This document shows positions 24,025 through 34,729 of a DNA stretch of 64,000 nucleotides, piece by piece. The stretch's first letter is position 1; each line of letters starts with the position of its first letter. The stretch lies in assembly GCA_036250225.1 (NCBI GenBank), contig JAPZLL010000047.1, positions 186,001 to 250,000 on the forward strand, given 5' to 3'. The notes below the pieces were generated by a model, which saw only the letters and a list, made by a program, of their open reading frames with translations, was not told the origin of the DNA and searched no databases. Both the position numbers and the translations under genes were made by a program. The DNA comes from Cercophora sp. LCS_1. Lineage: Eukaryota; Ascomycota; Sordariomycetes; Sordariales; Lasiosphaeriaceae.

Positions 24025-24486
24025 ATGTCTGACCCCATGGCTGGTACGTTCCTGGCTCAAAATTTGGCCGCTCCTAGCAAAACGACAAGACATTAAGCTG
24101 ACCAGAACATCTACAGGTATCCACCAAGCACCTAGCAATGTCCGCAGACCTCCGAACCCTCGTGCAGCGGTCTTCCGTCCCGGCGTGCAGTCGAAGCTGT
24201 TTCGAGCCTCGAGGTCGTCGCCGCCGTGAAGAACGTCGAGCAGCCGAGCGAGCCCTCGAACCTCACAACACCATCTCACGGTTACGGACTTAACCCCCGC
24301 GCTGCACTTTTCCAGTACCGCGGCCATGAAGCCAACAAAGTCTCAAACACGTCTCACAACGCCGCTGACACCCAGGCTCACGGCCCTCAGCATCACAAGG
24401 CGGGGCCTAATGGAGGCCAAATTACCACCCCGCCTGTGTTGGGCATCATAGGCTTCATTGTCTGGGGGGAGGGGCGCACGCCGTGA
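24025..24486 (+). pseudogene. PAM2-like motif gene with frameshift
   Basis: Exon 1 24025-24043 (ATGTCTGACCCCATGGCTG), intron with GTACGT, AAGCTGACC and CTACAG, exon 2 from 24117. The first frame gives MSDPMAGIHQAPSNVRRPPN and then PNPRAAVFRPGVQ, a PAM2-like motif, but stops at 24229. The next frame is open over the same area (AVEAVSSLEVVAAVKNVEQP) and carries a second motif, HGYGLNPRAALFQYRGHE, ending at 24486. The region around the second motif (EPSN...LNPRAxxFQxRG...NTS) matches the protein at 21620. A single-base shift near 24190 would join both motifs. Alternatively a missed intron exists. Confidence 0.45.
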
Positions 24487-24594
24487 TGGGAGAGGTTTGG
24501 GGCCCGGGACCAAAGGATCAGAGCGCATTTCCTTGGGGGCATTTCTAGCCTCTCACTGGTTGCTGTGCGTCGGGGGGATCTGGGCGGCATTGGG

Positions 24595-24745
24595 TGTTAT
24601 ATGAAACGAATCTGGGCACACAAAACTTCCTTTTTCGTATCTGGAGCACCTGACACGGCTCAGTCCCGCCTAAGTCCTGGCTCAGAATTTACTCAGGCTG
24701 GCTCACCTTTACTCAGGCTAGGTACTATTTTCGGCACACCGCAAC
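24595..24745 (+). repeat. Dispersed repeat, copy 1
   Basis: Begins TGTTATATGAAACGAATCTG and continues GGGCACACAAAACTTCC, then CTCAGGCTGGCTCACC. The same order of blocks is found at 33960-34110 (copy 2), at an estimated two-thirds to three-quarters identity by eye. Probably a remnant of one mobile element. Ends are not defined. Confidence 0.6.
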
Positions 24746-25472
24746 ACAGCATACTAAATTACTTCAACTCTACCCGAGTAGGCCCAGATTTAGCCCCTAT
24801 AACAACCTATACAACCCGAGCCCTAAAGACAGAGTTCCAGGCTATAGCTAACACAAAAAAGGTGCGTACATAACAAGGGGTTGAGTGTAATGAAGTGTGA
24901 TATTGGTCACAGAGATCGTAAGTAATTAAAGGATATTTTAAAACAGTGTTATTATTATTGTTGACTGGGAGGCTCTCTGAGCACTGATTTGGTGCGCGAA
25001 TAGCGCCAACAAACACACCACTACTACTAAACACTGAGACTCCACGACTGACTGAACTCTCTACTTGTCTTGCATCTCTGAATGACTTCACGTTGTAAGG
25101 TCCTGACGGTCCCTTTTGCGAGGGATTGCTCCGATCGAAGGGAGGTTCACGTGTGTTGACACGAAAAGGGGTCGGAATTGGTCGCCAAAAGCTTGTTTGG
25201 CCATGTGCCCGACCACCACGCGTTCCTCAAACCCCGAGCAACCCCCCTCGGACGAGCAGTCAGTCAAGGACTTGTGCACGCAAACACAGAAAGCCTCATT
25301 GAAAAGCATTGAGTAGTGGATTGAAAGTGTGCGGGGAAACCACAAAATTTTCCGGGAAGGCCGGGTGGCAGGCGTTTTCCAGGTTTCTCGACTTGCAAAT
25401 AGTCAAACTGCTATGGAACTAGTGAATGGTTGCGAATAAGAAGCTAACTCGTATCTGACGGGATCTGGTCCC
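24746..25472. other. Probable mobile-element remnant and spacer
   Basis: AT-richer sequence continuing from the dispersed repeat, with TTATTATTATTG near 24950. No gene supported. Confidence 0.3.
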
Positions 25473-26710
25473 GGCCTAAACCCTCGAGCTACGAGCTTTT
25501 ACCCCTCCCCGCGAGAGCCCCCTTCTACTGTTGTGTCATCGCACCCAAGCGTCGGCGTGATTTAATGGAGCATGATTCGCCTTACGTCCAACGAAAGAGG
25601 CGCGTTGAATCAAGACCCTATAGCGAAACGATCGCAGAACGATGAGATCACATCCCTTTCCATCTCACGGCAAACCCCAGTTCAACAACTCATTGCTCCC
25701 AACCACCCCTCGCGGTTCATGCAGTTCTTCCGCACTGTCAACCACAAGAGAAAGCACACCATCGAAGAAGCTGATGCCACAAGTTCCGGCTCTAAGAACT
25801 CAACAACAGGCGGTTGGGATGCTCTCATCAACCACACGGACCACCAAGTTGCTCGAGGGCCAGCCTTTAACCCTCGCCGACGTGACCGGCGCCACAATGT
25901 GCCTGGCCATTCCGACAACTACACTGGTGACAGGACTTTGGATGGGAACAAGCCCGCCAACATCCCGGAGGGACAGCCGACGAGCTTCTATATCTCCAGA
26001 CTTTCGCCGGATCTGACCCTGTCTCAACTTCTCGACTCAATCCGCGACGTTGGCCGAGTCTACCATGTCAGAAACACTGCACTGCTTATTCAAGTAGAAA
26101 ACCGTGATTGTATTCTGTGCTCTGTCCTCAGCTTTCTGGCCATGGCCAGAAAGCCTTCTTCTTATAGATCCGTCAGTTGGATCGAGGCCTCCAGTAGGCC
26201 ACGCAAGCTGGTGGCACTAGCTGACGAATCCATCGTCTGGAGCCTTCTAGACCCTTCCCTCCGACATACCAATGCCCCATCAACCCACCCACCGAGAGGC
26301 ACACGACGTCGGCAGCCAAGCTGTGATTCTTTACACGGGCTGCGGCTGATATTTTCTAGGATCGCACCCGGTTTGCCGGACACTGGATCGAAAGTTTCCG
26401 CGGCTTTGTTGTGAAGAACGATTTCCGGGTTGCCGAAATCACCAACCGTCATCTGTCTCGCGTTTTGGTCATTATAGGGCCCACGGACATTGTTGAATAG
26501 GTGAAAATCCTCGAGCTCATTACCAACAACATAAAGTACTATACACTGTTGGGAAGCGCCGAGAGAGACTTGGGTCAAGGTCGAAAGGAGTTGAAGTTGA
26601 CCTTTGCGTCTTACCGTGCGCAGGCTGAAGCTGCTTACTTCATCCTGAGGCGTCAGTATGGAAGGACAATTACGCTCAGCTTCGACCAGGACTCTTGCGG
26701 ACACCTGTAG
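25473..26710 (+). pseudogene. PAM2-like plus RRM-like gene, multiple stops
   Basis: In one frame, GPGLNPRATSFYPSPRE (PAM2-like, about 25473) runs into TAA at 25563-25565 and then stays open to about 26080, ending in an RRM-like start: TSFYISRLSPDLTLSQLLDS, IRDVGRVYHV. After about 200 bp of unmatched sequence another frame resumes with INPPTERHTTSAAKL, FFTRAAADIF, RFAGHWIESFRGF and SRVLVIIGPTDIVE, then KILELITNNIKYYTLLG and YRAQAEAAYFILRRQYG, ending at 26710. Stops interrupt it at 26324-26326 (TGA), 26357-26359 (TAG) and 26498-26500 (TAG). The C-terminal pattern matches a fungal family of divergent RRM proteins that I know from memory. Stops fit C-to-T (or G-to-A on the other strand) changes. 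Clearly degraded. Confidence 0.6.
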
Positions 26711-28013
26711 ATGGCGGTGGCAGCAATTGAAGGGCGATGATTTCCAATGGTGTGTAAGTTATGGTGTATTTTGGTGGGGGAAGGGGCGGAGGGGGAGGCT
26801 TCAACAAAGGCACTAGGTTCTCAAGTAAGGTACCTGCGTACTTAAGGAGAGGTCGGGCTATCTTTGCGTCCCCGACCACACCCTTTTAGACGTCGTGTTA
26901 AATATAGACGTCTCCTTCTCATGCTTCGTTTGGTGGACCATTTCCATCCATTGTGATGTGTGAACGTGGTAAGCGGACTTATCCGATTCACTTCCACTCA
27001 TACTGCTAAACAATAGATCGTTTAATGGCTGAAGCAACGATAAAAGTTAACTTCTATACGTCCTTACGCCTTATAAAACTCCCACCTATTAGAGTTATGT
27101 GTTTTTTCTTTCCTATTACCCTCCCGTCAACATCGACAACAGATACTACTTTTTCCACCATAGTCCCTTCTTTGGCAATGCGTCTTCTTCTACACCCTCG
27201 CGTCACCCATCGAGTCGATGTTGCATGAGCCCGTCAGTGTTTTAGCTGAGCTTTCAGAAAGGCAATGGTTATTTCTTCAACAGGCACACTGTGACACCAG
27301 CGTCCGCCATATGCGTGACAGAAATGTCGCCACTGGGCGACAAATAGAAATTGGAGGTCGAGATGTGGCCAACCTCGCTGTGATAAAGCTTGTCTCAACG
27401 CCGAGATGAGGTGTAACCGATGGCAAAACTCCGAGGGTAGCCATATGAGAGTGTGATGCCCCACAATTACCGTACTCGAGTTTGGGTAATTAGACACTGC
27501 CTCAATGACGTATGAACGTGGGCGCGCAGACTCTTGCGGGCGAATCTGCAGGCGGATTCATCCGCCATCCAATTGCCTGAAGAGGTTGCCGTTTGGCGAG
27601 CGCATCTCTCATCGGGTACTGCCCCTTTTCGTGGCCTTGGCGCCGACATGCATGTCCCCCAGCACGTTTTGGGATAGTACCACACACATAGGCTCCTTAT
27701 CGGATGTCCAGCTAGGGGCCGGAAAGGCCGTTGGTGCATCGGTAACGCCAGCGTCACATCGGTTAGAATATATTACATTTTGACTGCTGCTCAATTGTCC
27801 CCAGTGTTGGTGTTCAAATTAGGCGGCCTCCAGACTAGTCGCTGGAGAATAAATTCCCCCATCAATTACCACAAGACACGGAGCAGAGCATGTAAATGAC
27901 GAAGTTTCCGGCATAGACTCATTCCTGATACTCAGCGACCTGACGTTGAGACTGAGTCGACCTCTCATTGATACTCCCACTTTACCACCCAGTTATCCTT
28001 CCTCTCAAACACC
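26711..28013. other. Intergenic region, no gene seen
   Basis: About 1.3 kb. Only short frames; AT-rich around 26900-27150. The last 150 bp are presumably promoter and leader of the gene at 28014. Confidence 0.4.
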
Positions 28014-29506
28014 ATGTCCGCTCAAGGAGACTCTCGCCGGGAGAAGAACAGGTCAGTGTTCCACAAAAACTGCACGAAATCTGCCTGATTGACATCAACA
28101 ACAGAAGAGACAGGGGCGCGACTCCCTCACGAGGCTCGGGCGTGGATGAAAGGAGACAGAACGTGCCGCAAGTCGCGACAAAAACGCAACAAGTTCCGAG
28201 GTCTGGGTTGACAACCGTGACCGGGTTGCCAACCACAACAAGCAATCAAATAAAACGGACCGGTGGAAAGCCCGATGGTACCAAAACCGCGGTGTTGGGC
28301 ACCCAGAGCATGACCCGGCCCTTGACCAGCCGAGAGGAAACATCTCGCCACGCATCACCGAAAAGGAAGCCCAGCCGGAATAGGGACCCACACTGCACGA
28401 ATCGCTGCCCGTACGAGGCGTTTGTGGATGGCGGCGAGGACGAAGAGGTTCGAGTTGGTCGATCGAGGGATAGGGATCTCCCACCCCAGCAATCGAAGCG
28501 CGTGCGGTCCAACTCGCGAGCCAGGAGTATATCCCGCGCAGTTGTCAGGCGAGAAGGCGCCACAAATACCATCGACGACAAGACCGACGCAGTCCGGCTA
28601 GGCACTTTGAATTCCCTCTTGAAGACCGATGAGGACGAAAAGGACAGCAAGGGGTCCGTCTTCAACCTTCGTATCGAGAGCGTGGAGCACCGGAAGAAGG
28701 ATGGACATTGCATCATCCGCTTCACAATCTCAATCACCATTAAGCGAGGAAATGCGACACTGCAGGACACGACCTTCAAACTACGGTTCCGATCTTCAGA
28801 CAAGGAAAAGCGGTTGCTGGCTGTGGTGGATTACAGGGCTTCCCACGACCCGCTCAGCGACACCATGGAAGTGCATCATACAGCCCAGAGAACGATCAGC
28901 TTCACCGGCCGTCTGGGCCACGAGAATGTCGGCGCCGAGGCTCAAAGTCAAAGTCAAAAGGGTCAGGAATGGACAGAGCCAGATCAATATCGCCTTGAGT
29001 TGTGCAATCCGAGCAACGACGTCGATGCACGGCTTTTTCGAACTGGGAATAGAAAAACCAACGTAATTACGCCCCCAACCAGCTTTCGGATTCATGTCGA
29101 CGTTGAATGCCCCAAAGGAGATGGCCTAGATGTTATCGGGAAGATTGAGGCCCAGAAATCAGAAAAGTTTGTGGCCGTGGGAGATTGGTCAACTGTGGAC
29201 TTGAACAGGCTGATAACGCTGCGCGGGAACCTTGATACCCGGTCACCGGGAGGCATCACGGGATCCCAAGAGGACATTGAGAACTACCTCTCGCTGACAA
29301 CGCTGCTGAACGCATCAGGGAAGGCCGGTAGTCCTGTCGCACAGTGGTGTTTGCCTATTTTGGAGAGACACATGAGGAGGAAGGAAGAAGATAGAAAACG
29401 AAAGCAGGAAGAAGAAGAAAAACGGAAGAAGGAGGAGGAAAGAAAACGGAGGGCGAGGCGGAAGGGTGACGAAGCGGAAGGCCAAAAAAACGGGTTGCTT
29501 GCATGA
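28014..29506 (+). CDS. Unknown protein with basic N-terminus and C-terminal coiled coil
   Basis: Two exons, 28014-28051 and 28105-29506 (53-nt intron GTCAGT...TTGACATCAACAACAG), 479 aa. Residues 1-190 are Arg/Ser/Thr-rich and probably disordered, with several basic clusters such as KRVRSNSRARS. Residues 200-400 look folded and beta-rich (GHCIIRFTISITIKRGNATL, TSFRIHVDVECPKG). The last 60 residues are an almost pure Lys/Glu/Arg helix. No known domain recognised. It lies 355 bp upstream of the HET gene in the same direction. The ATG at 28014 was chosen because it gives a clean spliced start (MSAQGDSRREKNR). Intact. Confidence 0.65.
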
Positions 29507-29861
29507 GCGCCACAAGAGGAATGTTACTTTCCGAGTGGGGGTACGATTTGGATGGACGATTTCCTTGATGATAAGAACTCGTCTGGGCATTTTCCTGCCG
29601 TTTTACAGAAGTGTTGGCCAAAACGTATCAATGAGGGGTTGTGTTTCACCTTTTTATTATTATTATTTTCCCGTCTGCTGCACAGCGCGGACTTGACGTT
29701 TCCAAGATGGCAATCCATTGACAGCCGCTGTCGGAGAGGAACGCCTCATCCGCAACCCCGCCTTTCCTCAGCTGCGTGGTTTCGGACTTGGGGGCAAACG
29801 CCACCAGCTCAGCCCAAGCCCCAACTTCCAACTTCAACCACACTCTAGCACAACCTCCAGC

Positions 29862-32057
29862 ATGGGCTCCTCGACTTCACGGCTTGCAAATTTCCCACGT
29901 TTCGAAGATCCCGGCGCCCGCAAGAGACCTCTGTGCCGCGTATGCCGTGCGATCGTCGCGCGCGACATCCAGCTGCCCCTCCAGGTGCCGGTCGTTCCTT
30001 CCCATGGGATAGGTGGGGCGCTTCTGGACGCATCGATCGGAACACGCCGGAAGATACTGTCTCGCGGCTGCCAGTTCTGCTCTTACGTTGTGGATCTGGT
30101 CGACATCCTGGGTGTCGGTCCCGATGAGCAATTGGAGCTCCGGGCTTTCCCCTTCAGCTGCTCTTGGCCAGTCTACGCCCACGCATTTGCTCAGCACCAG
30201 ATCGCCAAAGGTCACCTGCCTGATGCTTGCCTCTTCGTTTGCCGCAAAGGTTCGCCGCCGACAAACTACGATGTTCGCAAAGCCCTGGAGGCACGAATAG
30301 CGGTCGGCGGACTTGCTGTGGTCACGAGGTCAGCGGCTTCGGAGTCCAACGGAGAACGGCCCCCACCCCTGCGACCACGGCATTTCTCCATGAGCAAAGC
30401 AAAAGAATGGGTTCGCAACTGCATTGAGAATCACGGAGAGCTATGTGGCGCAGAAGATGCGTCGCCCAGGATTGCGGTTCGCGGCATGAAAGTCATTGAC
30501 TGCAGGACGCTCGAGCTCAAACACACCACAGCGGAGACCAAGTGGATTGCACTCAGTTACGTCTGGCGGTTGGCCATCGACAATACCCCGTCACGCTATG
30601 TCGCTGTCTTGCCAACTGTAACACCAGAGTCTGCCGCGTTGAGATTACCGGACACCATACCGTCCCTCATTGCGGATGCCATCACCGTCGTTAGGGAGCT
30701 GGGCTACAACTACCTCTGGGTTGACCGCTACTGTATCAACCAAGCCGATCCCGTTGAAGTTCGGGAACAGATTGCTCAGATGGATCGCATATACCGCGGC
30801 GCTGACTTTACCATCGTCGCGGCCAGCCACCACAACGGCCTTGCCGGTGTTGGAGATCATGCTAGTCGGCCCGCTCTCCGGGTCAGCAACCTTGGTCCCA
30901 CTACAACGCTATACGAGACTGATCCAAATCCTATCACCGAAGTCCGCCGGTCACCTTGGTTCTCTCGCGGTTGGACCTTCCAGGAAGCTATCCTATCTCG
31001 CAGGCGTCTTTTCTTCACCCAGAACCAGGCTCTCTTCGAGTGCGCCACGAGCACGTGCTGCGAAATGGGCGACTTGGGCGGCAAGACGCTGCAAACAGCT
31101 TCTCACCTTACAACCTTCTCTCTGGAAGCGCTGGTCTACCCCGAAATCCCCCGATTGACACAACTTCTCGGTTCGGCAACGAGAACAAACTTGCCTCCGG
31201 ATCTTCAAAGCGCGGTAACACCATTGGACGAGTACCTCGAGGAAGCCATGGCGCTGCTGATGCTCTACCGGAGCAAGAGCTTGACGGTAGAAAGTGATAC
31301 GCTGGACGCCTTCGCGGGCGTGCTCAAGGTTTTTGCGGAGACGCCGTACGAGTTTAGCCACCTCCAAGGCGTGCCCTACCCTCGACGCCACACCAACAAG
31401 ACTGTCGACTTGGTCTCGCTCCAGCAGAGGGTTTTAGCACTCGGCCTTACCTGGCGCGGGCAAGGCCATCGTCGCTCTGGCTTTCCCTCCTGGAGTTGGG
31501 CCGGCTGGGAGGCACAACGCTCCACCGGTTTGCTACCCGTGGGAAAACAGCTGGGACGCTTCGAAGGGAACTTTACGTCCTTCACGCGAGTCCTCCAAGT
31601 CCGGTGCAAGTGCGGCCAAATAAGTGTTCCGGTGCAACAAGTCGCTGCCCAAGTATATCACACGCCCCACGTTTTGGCGCTGGAAGGGAGTGTGATACCC
31701 GCAGAGCTTCTGACTTTGAAGGAACACGGTAACGGCACCACCTACCTCCAGGTACGGGGACCGGCGGGGCTGTCCTACGACATGGAGAACCGCTTCACAA
31801 CCAACATGAGCGCGGAGGACTTGCTCGCAGGATTTACGAGCGGTGCGCTGGTGGCTTTCGCCTTAGGTGAGGAAGGGACTGCGACGACGCGAAGCCTTTA
31901 TGTCCTTGTCGTCGATGTCAAAGACCGTGCAAGCACGGAGATTGTAGGGGAACGGAAGGACTTGATGATGCTGACGAGGAAGAAGGATTTCACGAAGGAA
32001 GACCCATTCTTCGATGAGACGGTTGGCCTACAGGCAATTCAGCTGGCTGTGTCTTGA
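29862..32057 (+). CDS. HET-domain protein
   Basis: Intact 731-aa HET protein on a single exon, from MGSSTSRLANFPRFEDPG. The MGSS start could allow N-myristoylation. Cys pairs CRVC and CQFC lie in the first 75 residues. The HET domain begins about residue 230 with WIALSYVWR, where family members usually have Gly after VW, then LGYNYLWVDRYCINQADP, ADFTIVAASHHNG, and the distal block PWFSRGWTFQEAILSRRRLFF. A long C-terminal region includes GFPSWSWAGWEAQ. Such proteins are fungal non-self recognition or cell-death factors; its partner and trigger are unknown. The frame is open about 144 bp further upstream, but 29862 is the first good ATG. Same architecture as the broken gene at 16651. Confidence 0.88.
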   Translation: MGSSTSRLANFPRFEDPGARKRPLCRVCRAIVARDIQLPLQVPVVPSHGIGGALLDASIGTRRKILSRGCQFCSYVVDLVDILGVGPDEQLELRAFPFSCSWPVYAHAFAQHQIAKGHLPDACLFVCRKGSPPTNYDVRKALEARIAVGGLAVVTRSAASESNGERPPPLRPRHFSMSKAKEWVRNCIENHGELCGAEDASPRIAVRGMKVIDCRTLELKHTTAETKWIALSYVWRLAIDNTPSRYVAVLPTVTPESAALRLPDTIPSLIADAITVVRELGYNYLWVDRYCINQADPVEVREQIAQMDRIYRGADFTIVAASHHNGLAGVGDHASRPALRVSNLGPTTTLYETDPNPITEVRRSPWFSRGWTFQEAILSRRRLFFTQNQALFECATSTCCEMGDLGGKTLQTASHLTTFSLEALVYPEIPRLTQLLGSATRTNLPPDLQSAVTPLDEYLEEAMALLMLYRSKSLTVESDTLDAFAGVLKVFAETPYEFSHLQGVPYPRRHTNKTVDLVSLQQRVLALGLTWRGQGHRRSGFPSWSWAGWEAQRSTGLLPVGKQLGRFEGNFTSFTRVLQVRCKCGQISVPVQQVAAQVYHTPHVLALEGSVIPAELLTLKEHGNGTTYLQVRGPAGLSYDMENRFTTNMSAEDLLAGFTSGALVAFALGEEGTATTRSLYVLVVDVKDRASTEIVGERKDLMMLTRKKDFTKEDPFFDETVGLQAIQLAVS

Positions 32058-32429
32058 GGGGTGTAAGGGCGAGTTTGTATGACACTGCCCTAGACTTCTT
32101 CTAGTCATTTTCTCACTACTTATTAGAAGCCTAGACTATGTCAATTTCGATTCGCCCTGTAGCCCACTCTTTAAATCATGGCAGCTCATATCGGCGCGGT
32201 CCAACTCCAGGGAGCTCCGCGACTCGGTTTTGTGAGCTAGAACCGGGCAACTCGACAGGATTTTGGCGACCACTCCTTGCCTGGAGCACTTCAACATGCT
32301 CATAAGTACAAGCAGCTCCCTTTCTGCAACTTGCCCCGTCACGACATGGCTGTTTCGCCGGGTGGTAATCCGGGCAACCTCCGTAATACCCAGGGCATTG
32401 CCACTTTAGCGGGCACTTCTGCCGCCCGC
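32058..32429. other. Convergent 3' spacer
   Basis: The 370 bp between the HET stop and the stop of the CCCH gene. No other feature seen. Confidence 0.5.
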
Positions 32430-33272
32430 TCAGAACGGTCCCTGCATCCTTTTGTCAGACTCCAGGTCCCAGCCGAGGAACGGAGACGTACCTCTCGCAT
32501 TCACATTTCCAGGTGGGACTGCCGGTCGTGGCCAAGGGTGGGCCTTCTTGCACGTCGTGTCCCGGCCAGCACAACCACCACCATTGCCACAATATGCGAC
32601 CTTGTCATGGTAGCTTCTGCAGGCGCTGTCAAAGCAGTTTCTCCCATTGGCACAAGCAGGCGCTTGTGGGTGATTGTTGTCCCTGAAACAGTATGGGGCC
32701 CGGCATCCGGACCCGTTCGGGCACATTGGTTTCCCCCCTGCACCGACCGCAGCAAGAGCCGAAGTGGCCGCGGTGTTGGCTGCAGAGTACGATGACGACG
32801 ACGCTTGGTTGGACTCCTGGCTCACGTATATCTGGTTGATGATGGTCGGAGGCTGGTCTTGCGGCGCTTGGGATGTCCCTCCTCTTCGCGGTCCCGGTCT
32901 GTCGTTCCTGGTGGGCATGTGGTCGGCAATTTCCCTCACTTGAGCTGTCGACTGGCGCAGAACTTCCACCTGCGTCTCGGAGCGACTCCTGTCAAGACCC
33001 CATTTCACGCCGTCGGCAAACCCGAGTTTATCGGCCCTCATAGGGTATTTGCCCCTAATGCCGAGCATGGCCTCCAGCGCGCGACGACATGGCAGCAGAT
33101 GCGCATTCAGTGGAGGCGCGGACTTCCCAGCTGTTTGCTTCTGGCGGTACTTCGAAAGCTTTGCCAGGAGAGCATATGCAGCAGCCTGACCCGAGACGAA
33201 GACGTCGGGTCGCGCCAAGTCCCGGATGGCTTCCTCCGCGAGGGAAAGAACAAGGTCGCTTTCGTTGGACAT
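32430..33272 (-). CDS. CCCH-type zinc-finger protein
   Basis: A 280-aa single-exon protein starting MSNESDLVLSLAEEAIRDLA; an in-frame ATG at 33356 would add 28 residues. The N-terminal 110 residues are helical. The middle is Pro/Gln/Ser-rich and low complexity. About residues 185-250 contain a tandem series of Cys/His fingers: CPNGSGCRAPYCFRDNNH, CANGRNCFDSACRSYH and CGNGGGCAGRDTTCKKAH, each C-x5-C-x4-6-C-x3-H. This spacing resembles Nab2/ZC3H14-type RNA-binding fingers, so RNA binding is inferred. Converges on the HET gene. No break seen. Confidence 0.72.
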   Translation of the reverse strand: MSNESDLVLSLAEEAIRDLARPDVFVSGQAAAYALLAKLSKYRQKQTAGKSAPPLNAHLLPCRRALEAMLGIRGKYPMRADKLGFADGVKWGLDRSRSETQVEVLRQSTAQVREIADHMPTRNDRPGPRRGGTSQAPQDQPPTIINQIYVSQESNQASSSSYSAANTAATSALAAVGAGGKPMCPNGSGCRAPYCFRDNNHPQAPACANGRNCFDSACRSYHDKVAYCGNGGGCAGRDTTCKKAHPWPRPAVPPGNVNARGTSPFLGWDLESDKRMQGPF

Positions 33273-34729
33273 TGGTGAAGTTGATGAAGAAAGGAACCGG
33301 CAAAGAGGGGAATGCCCCAAGAAAACCAACAACGCTTGGCGCTCCACATGGGTCATGGTTAGACCGCCACAGCTGCAGCACGATGACAGACGATGTCTCT
33401 TTTGGTGCTAGGGCTTCGCTTCCTCCAGCGAGAGACGCCAAGGATGGTCAATATTGGGGCCAAGGGCGCCGGGTCGTATCATTCAGAGGCCAGTTGGCGC
33501 CAAACGCGATGGTGGAAATGTCGCAAGATTCTCCCCGGCATGGTGCACTCCAATACTACAATTCAATATTCAAAGGTTCGTCATGTATTCACCGCGAGAA
33601 TACTCTTTCTCTTGATTAGTAGGCCGCTCAACCAATAGATTGCCCGAGTAGGCGCAAGAAAACCGGAGAAGCCTCTGTCTGCATGTGGAGAACCGGCATC
33701 ATGGAACGGAGCTGCTGCCGAGGGCCCGTCCAGCCCGCCCAGCGGGTAGGTGAACCGTCCACCACGCTACAAAGCTCGACAACAGGCGGATACCGATGCC
33801 GAGGCCAGAAGTTACACCTTTCACCGAGTTCTCCCTCCCAGGCTTCACCCCCTCCGGTCCGGCACCAGTATGGCCCACTTTGTCACGACGTTGTCTCCGA
33901 TGCACGATGATCACGGCTGAGGATCTCCAGACAAGATGCCAATGGACGGAGAGTCTATCTGTTATATGCGACGAATCTGGGCACACAAAATTTCCATTTT
34001 CGCAGCGCGCACACGTGACGTTGCTCGCCCTGCCTCAGGCTCGGCTCGGCTCAGTCGCTGCTCAGGATTTGCTCAGGCTGGCTCACCGTTTGCTCACCCC
34101 ATTCCCAGCAGGCTAAGGCGCAGTCTACCGAATCGCTTCCACTCTAGCTAAGTGGGCCTATGACTATTTACCAGAGAGCCGAAGAGAACCGATACAATCA
34201 CGTGATTGCGACCCTATGGATTTCATTTGCTGGGGGCTGAACTTGTGTGGCAACACAGAAGAATACCGGATTGCACGAAGTCAGTTGCCGAGGTGTACAC
34301 TAATACGGTGATTCAGGTTGTCGGTGACAGAACAGGGAACGGGCAAGGTATTGTCGATGCAGGGGATGAAAATTAATGCACTCAAGAGGGTGTCTACTGT
34401 GATGGTGGGGTCAACTGGGAGCATGATAGACACTGCGAAGTGGAGGTACGGAGTCGCGGAGGTCCGGAGTTGCGGAGGTGTGTTGAAGTTATGACGGGGT
34501 CTGTGGAGGTGTGATGGTTGATTTTTGGATGCAGGAGTTGGGATGAGATACAGTGGTCTAGCGAGCATCAATCAGAGGAGTAGACTTTGGCTGTTGTGTG
34601 GGTGGGGGACTCGGTGGCCAAGGCAATTTTAACCAAGCTTGATGGCAGAGTAGAAAATATTGGGGACCATGCCGCTATCTACCGCTAGAATCAAGAATCC
34701 GTACATAACGGCAGTCTGGTGTGTACACT
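33273..34729. other. Intergenic region with a dispersed repeat
   Basis: No supported gene. Holds copy 2 of the dispersed repeat (33960-34110). About 34440-34490 has short GGAGGT/GGAGTTGCGGAGG imperfect repeats. Confidence 0.4.
33960..34110 (+). repeat. Dispersed repeat, copy 2
   Basis: Begins TGTTATATGCGACGAATCTG, then GGGCACACAAAATTTCC and GCTCAGGCTGGCTCACC, matching copy 1 at 24595 block by block. Here it is GC-richer (CTCGGCTCGGCTCAG). Confidence 0.6.
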
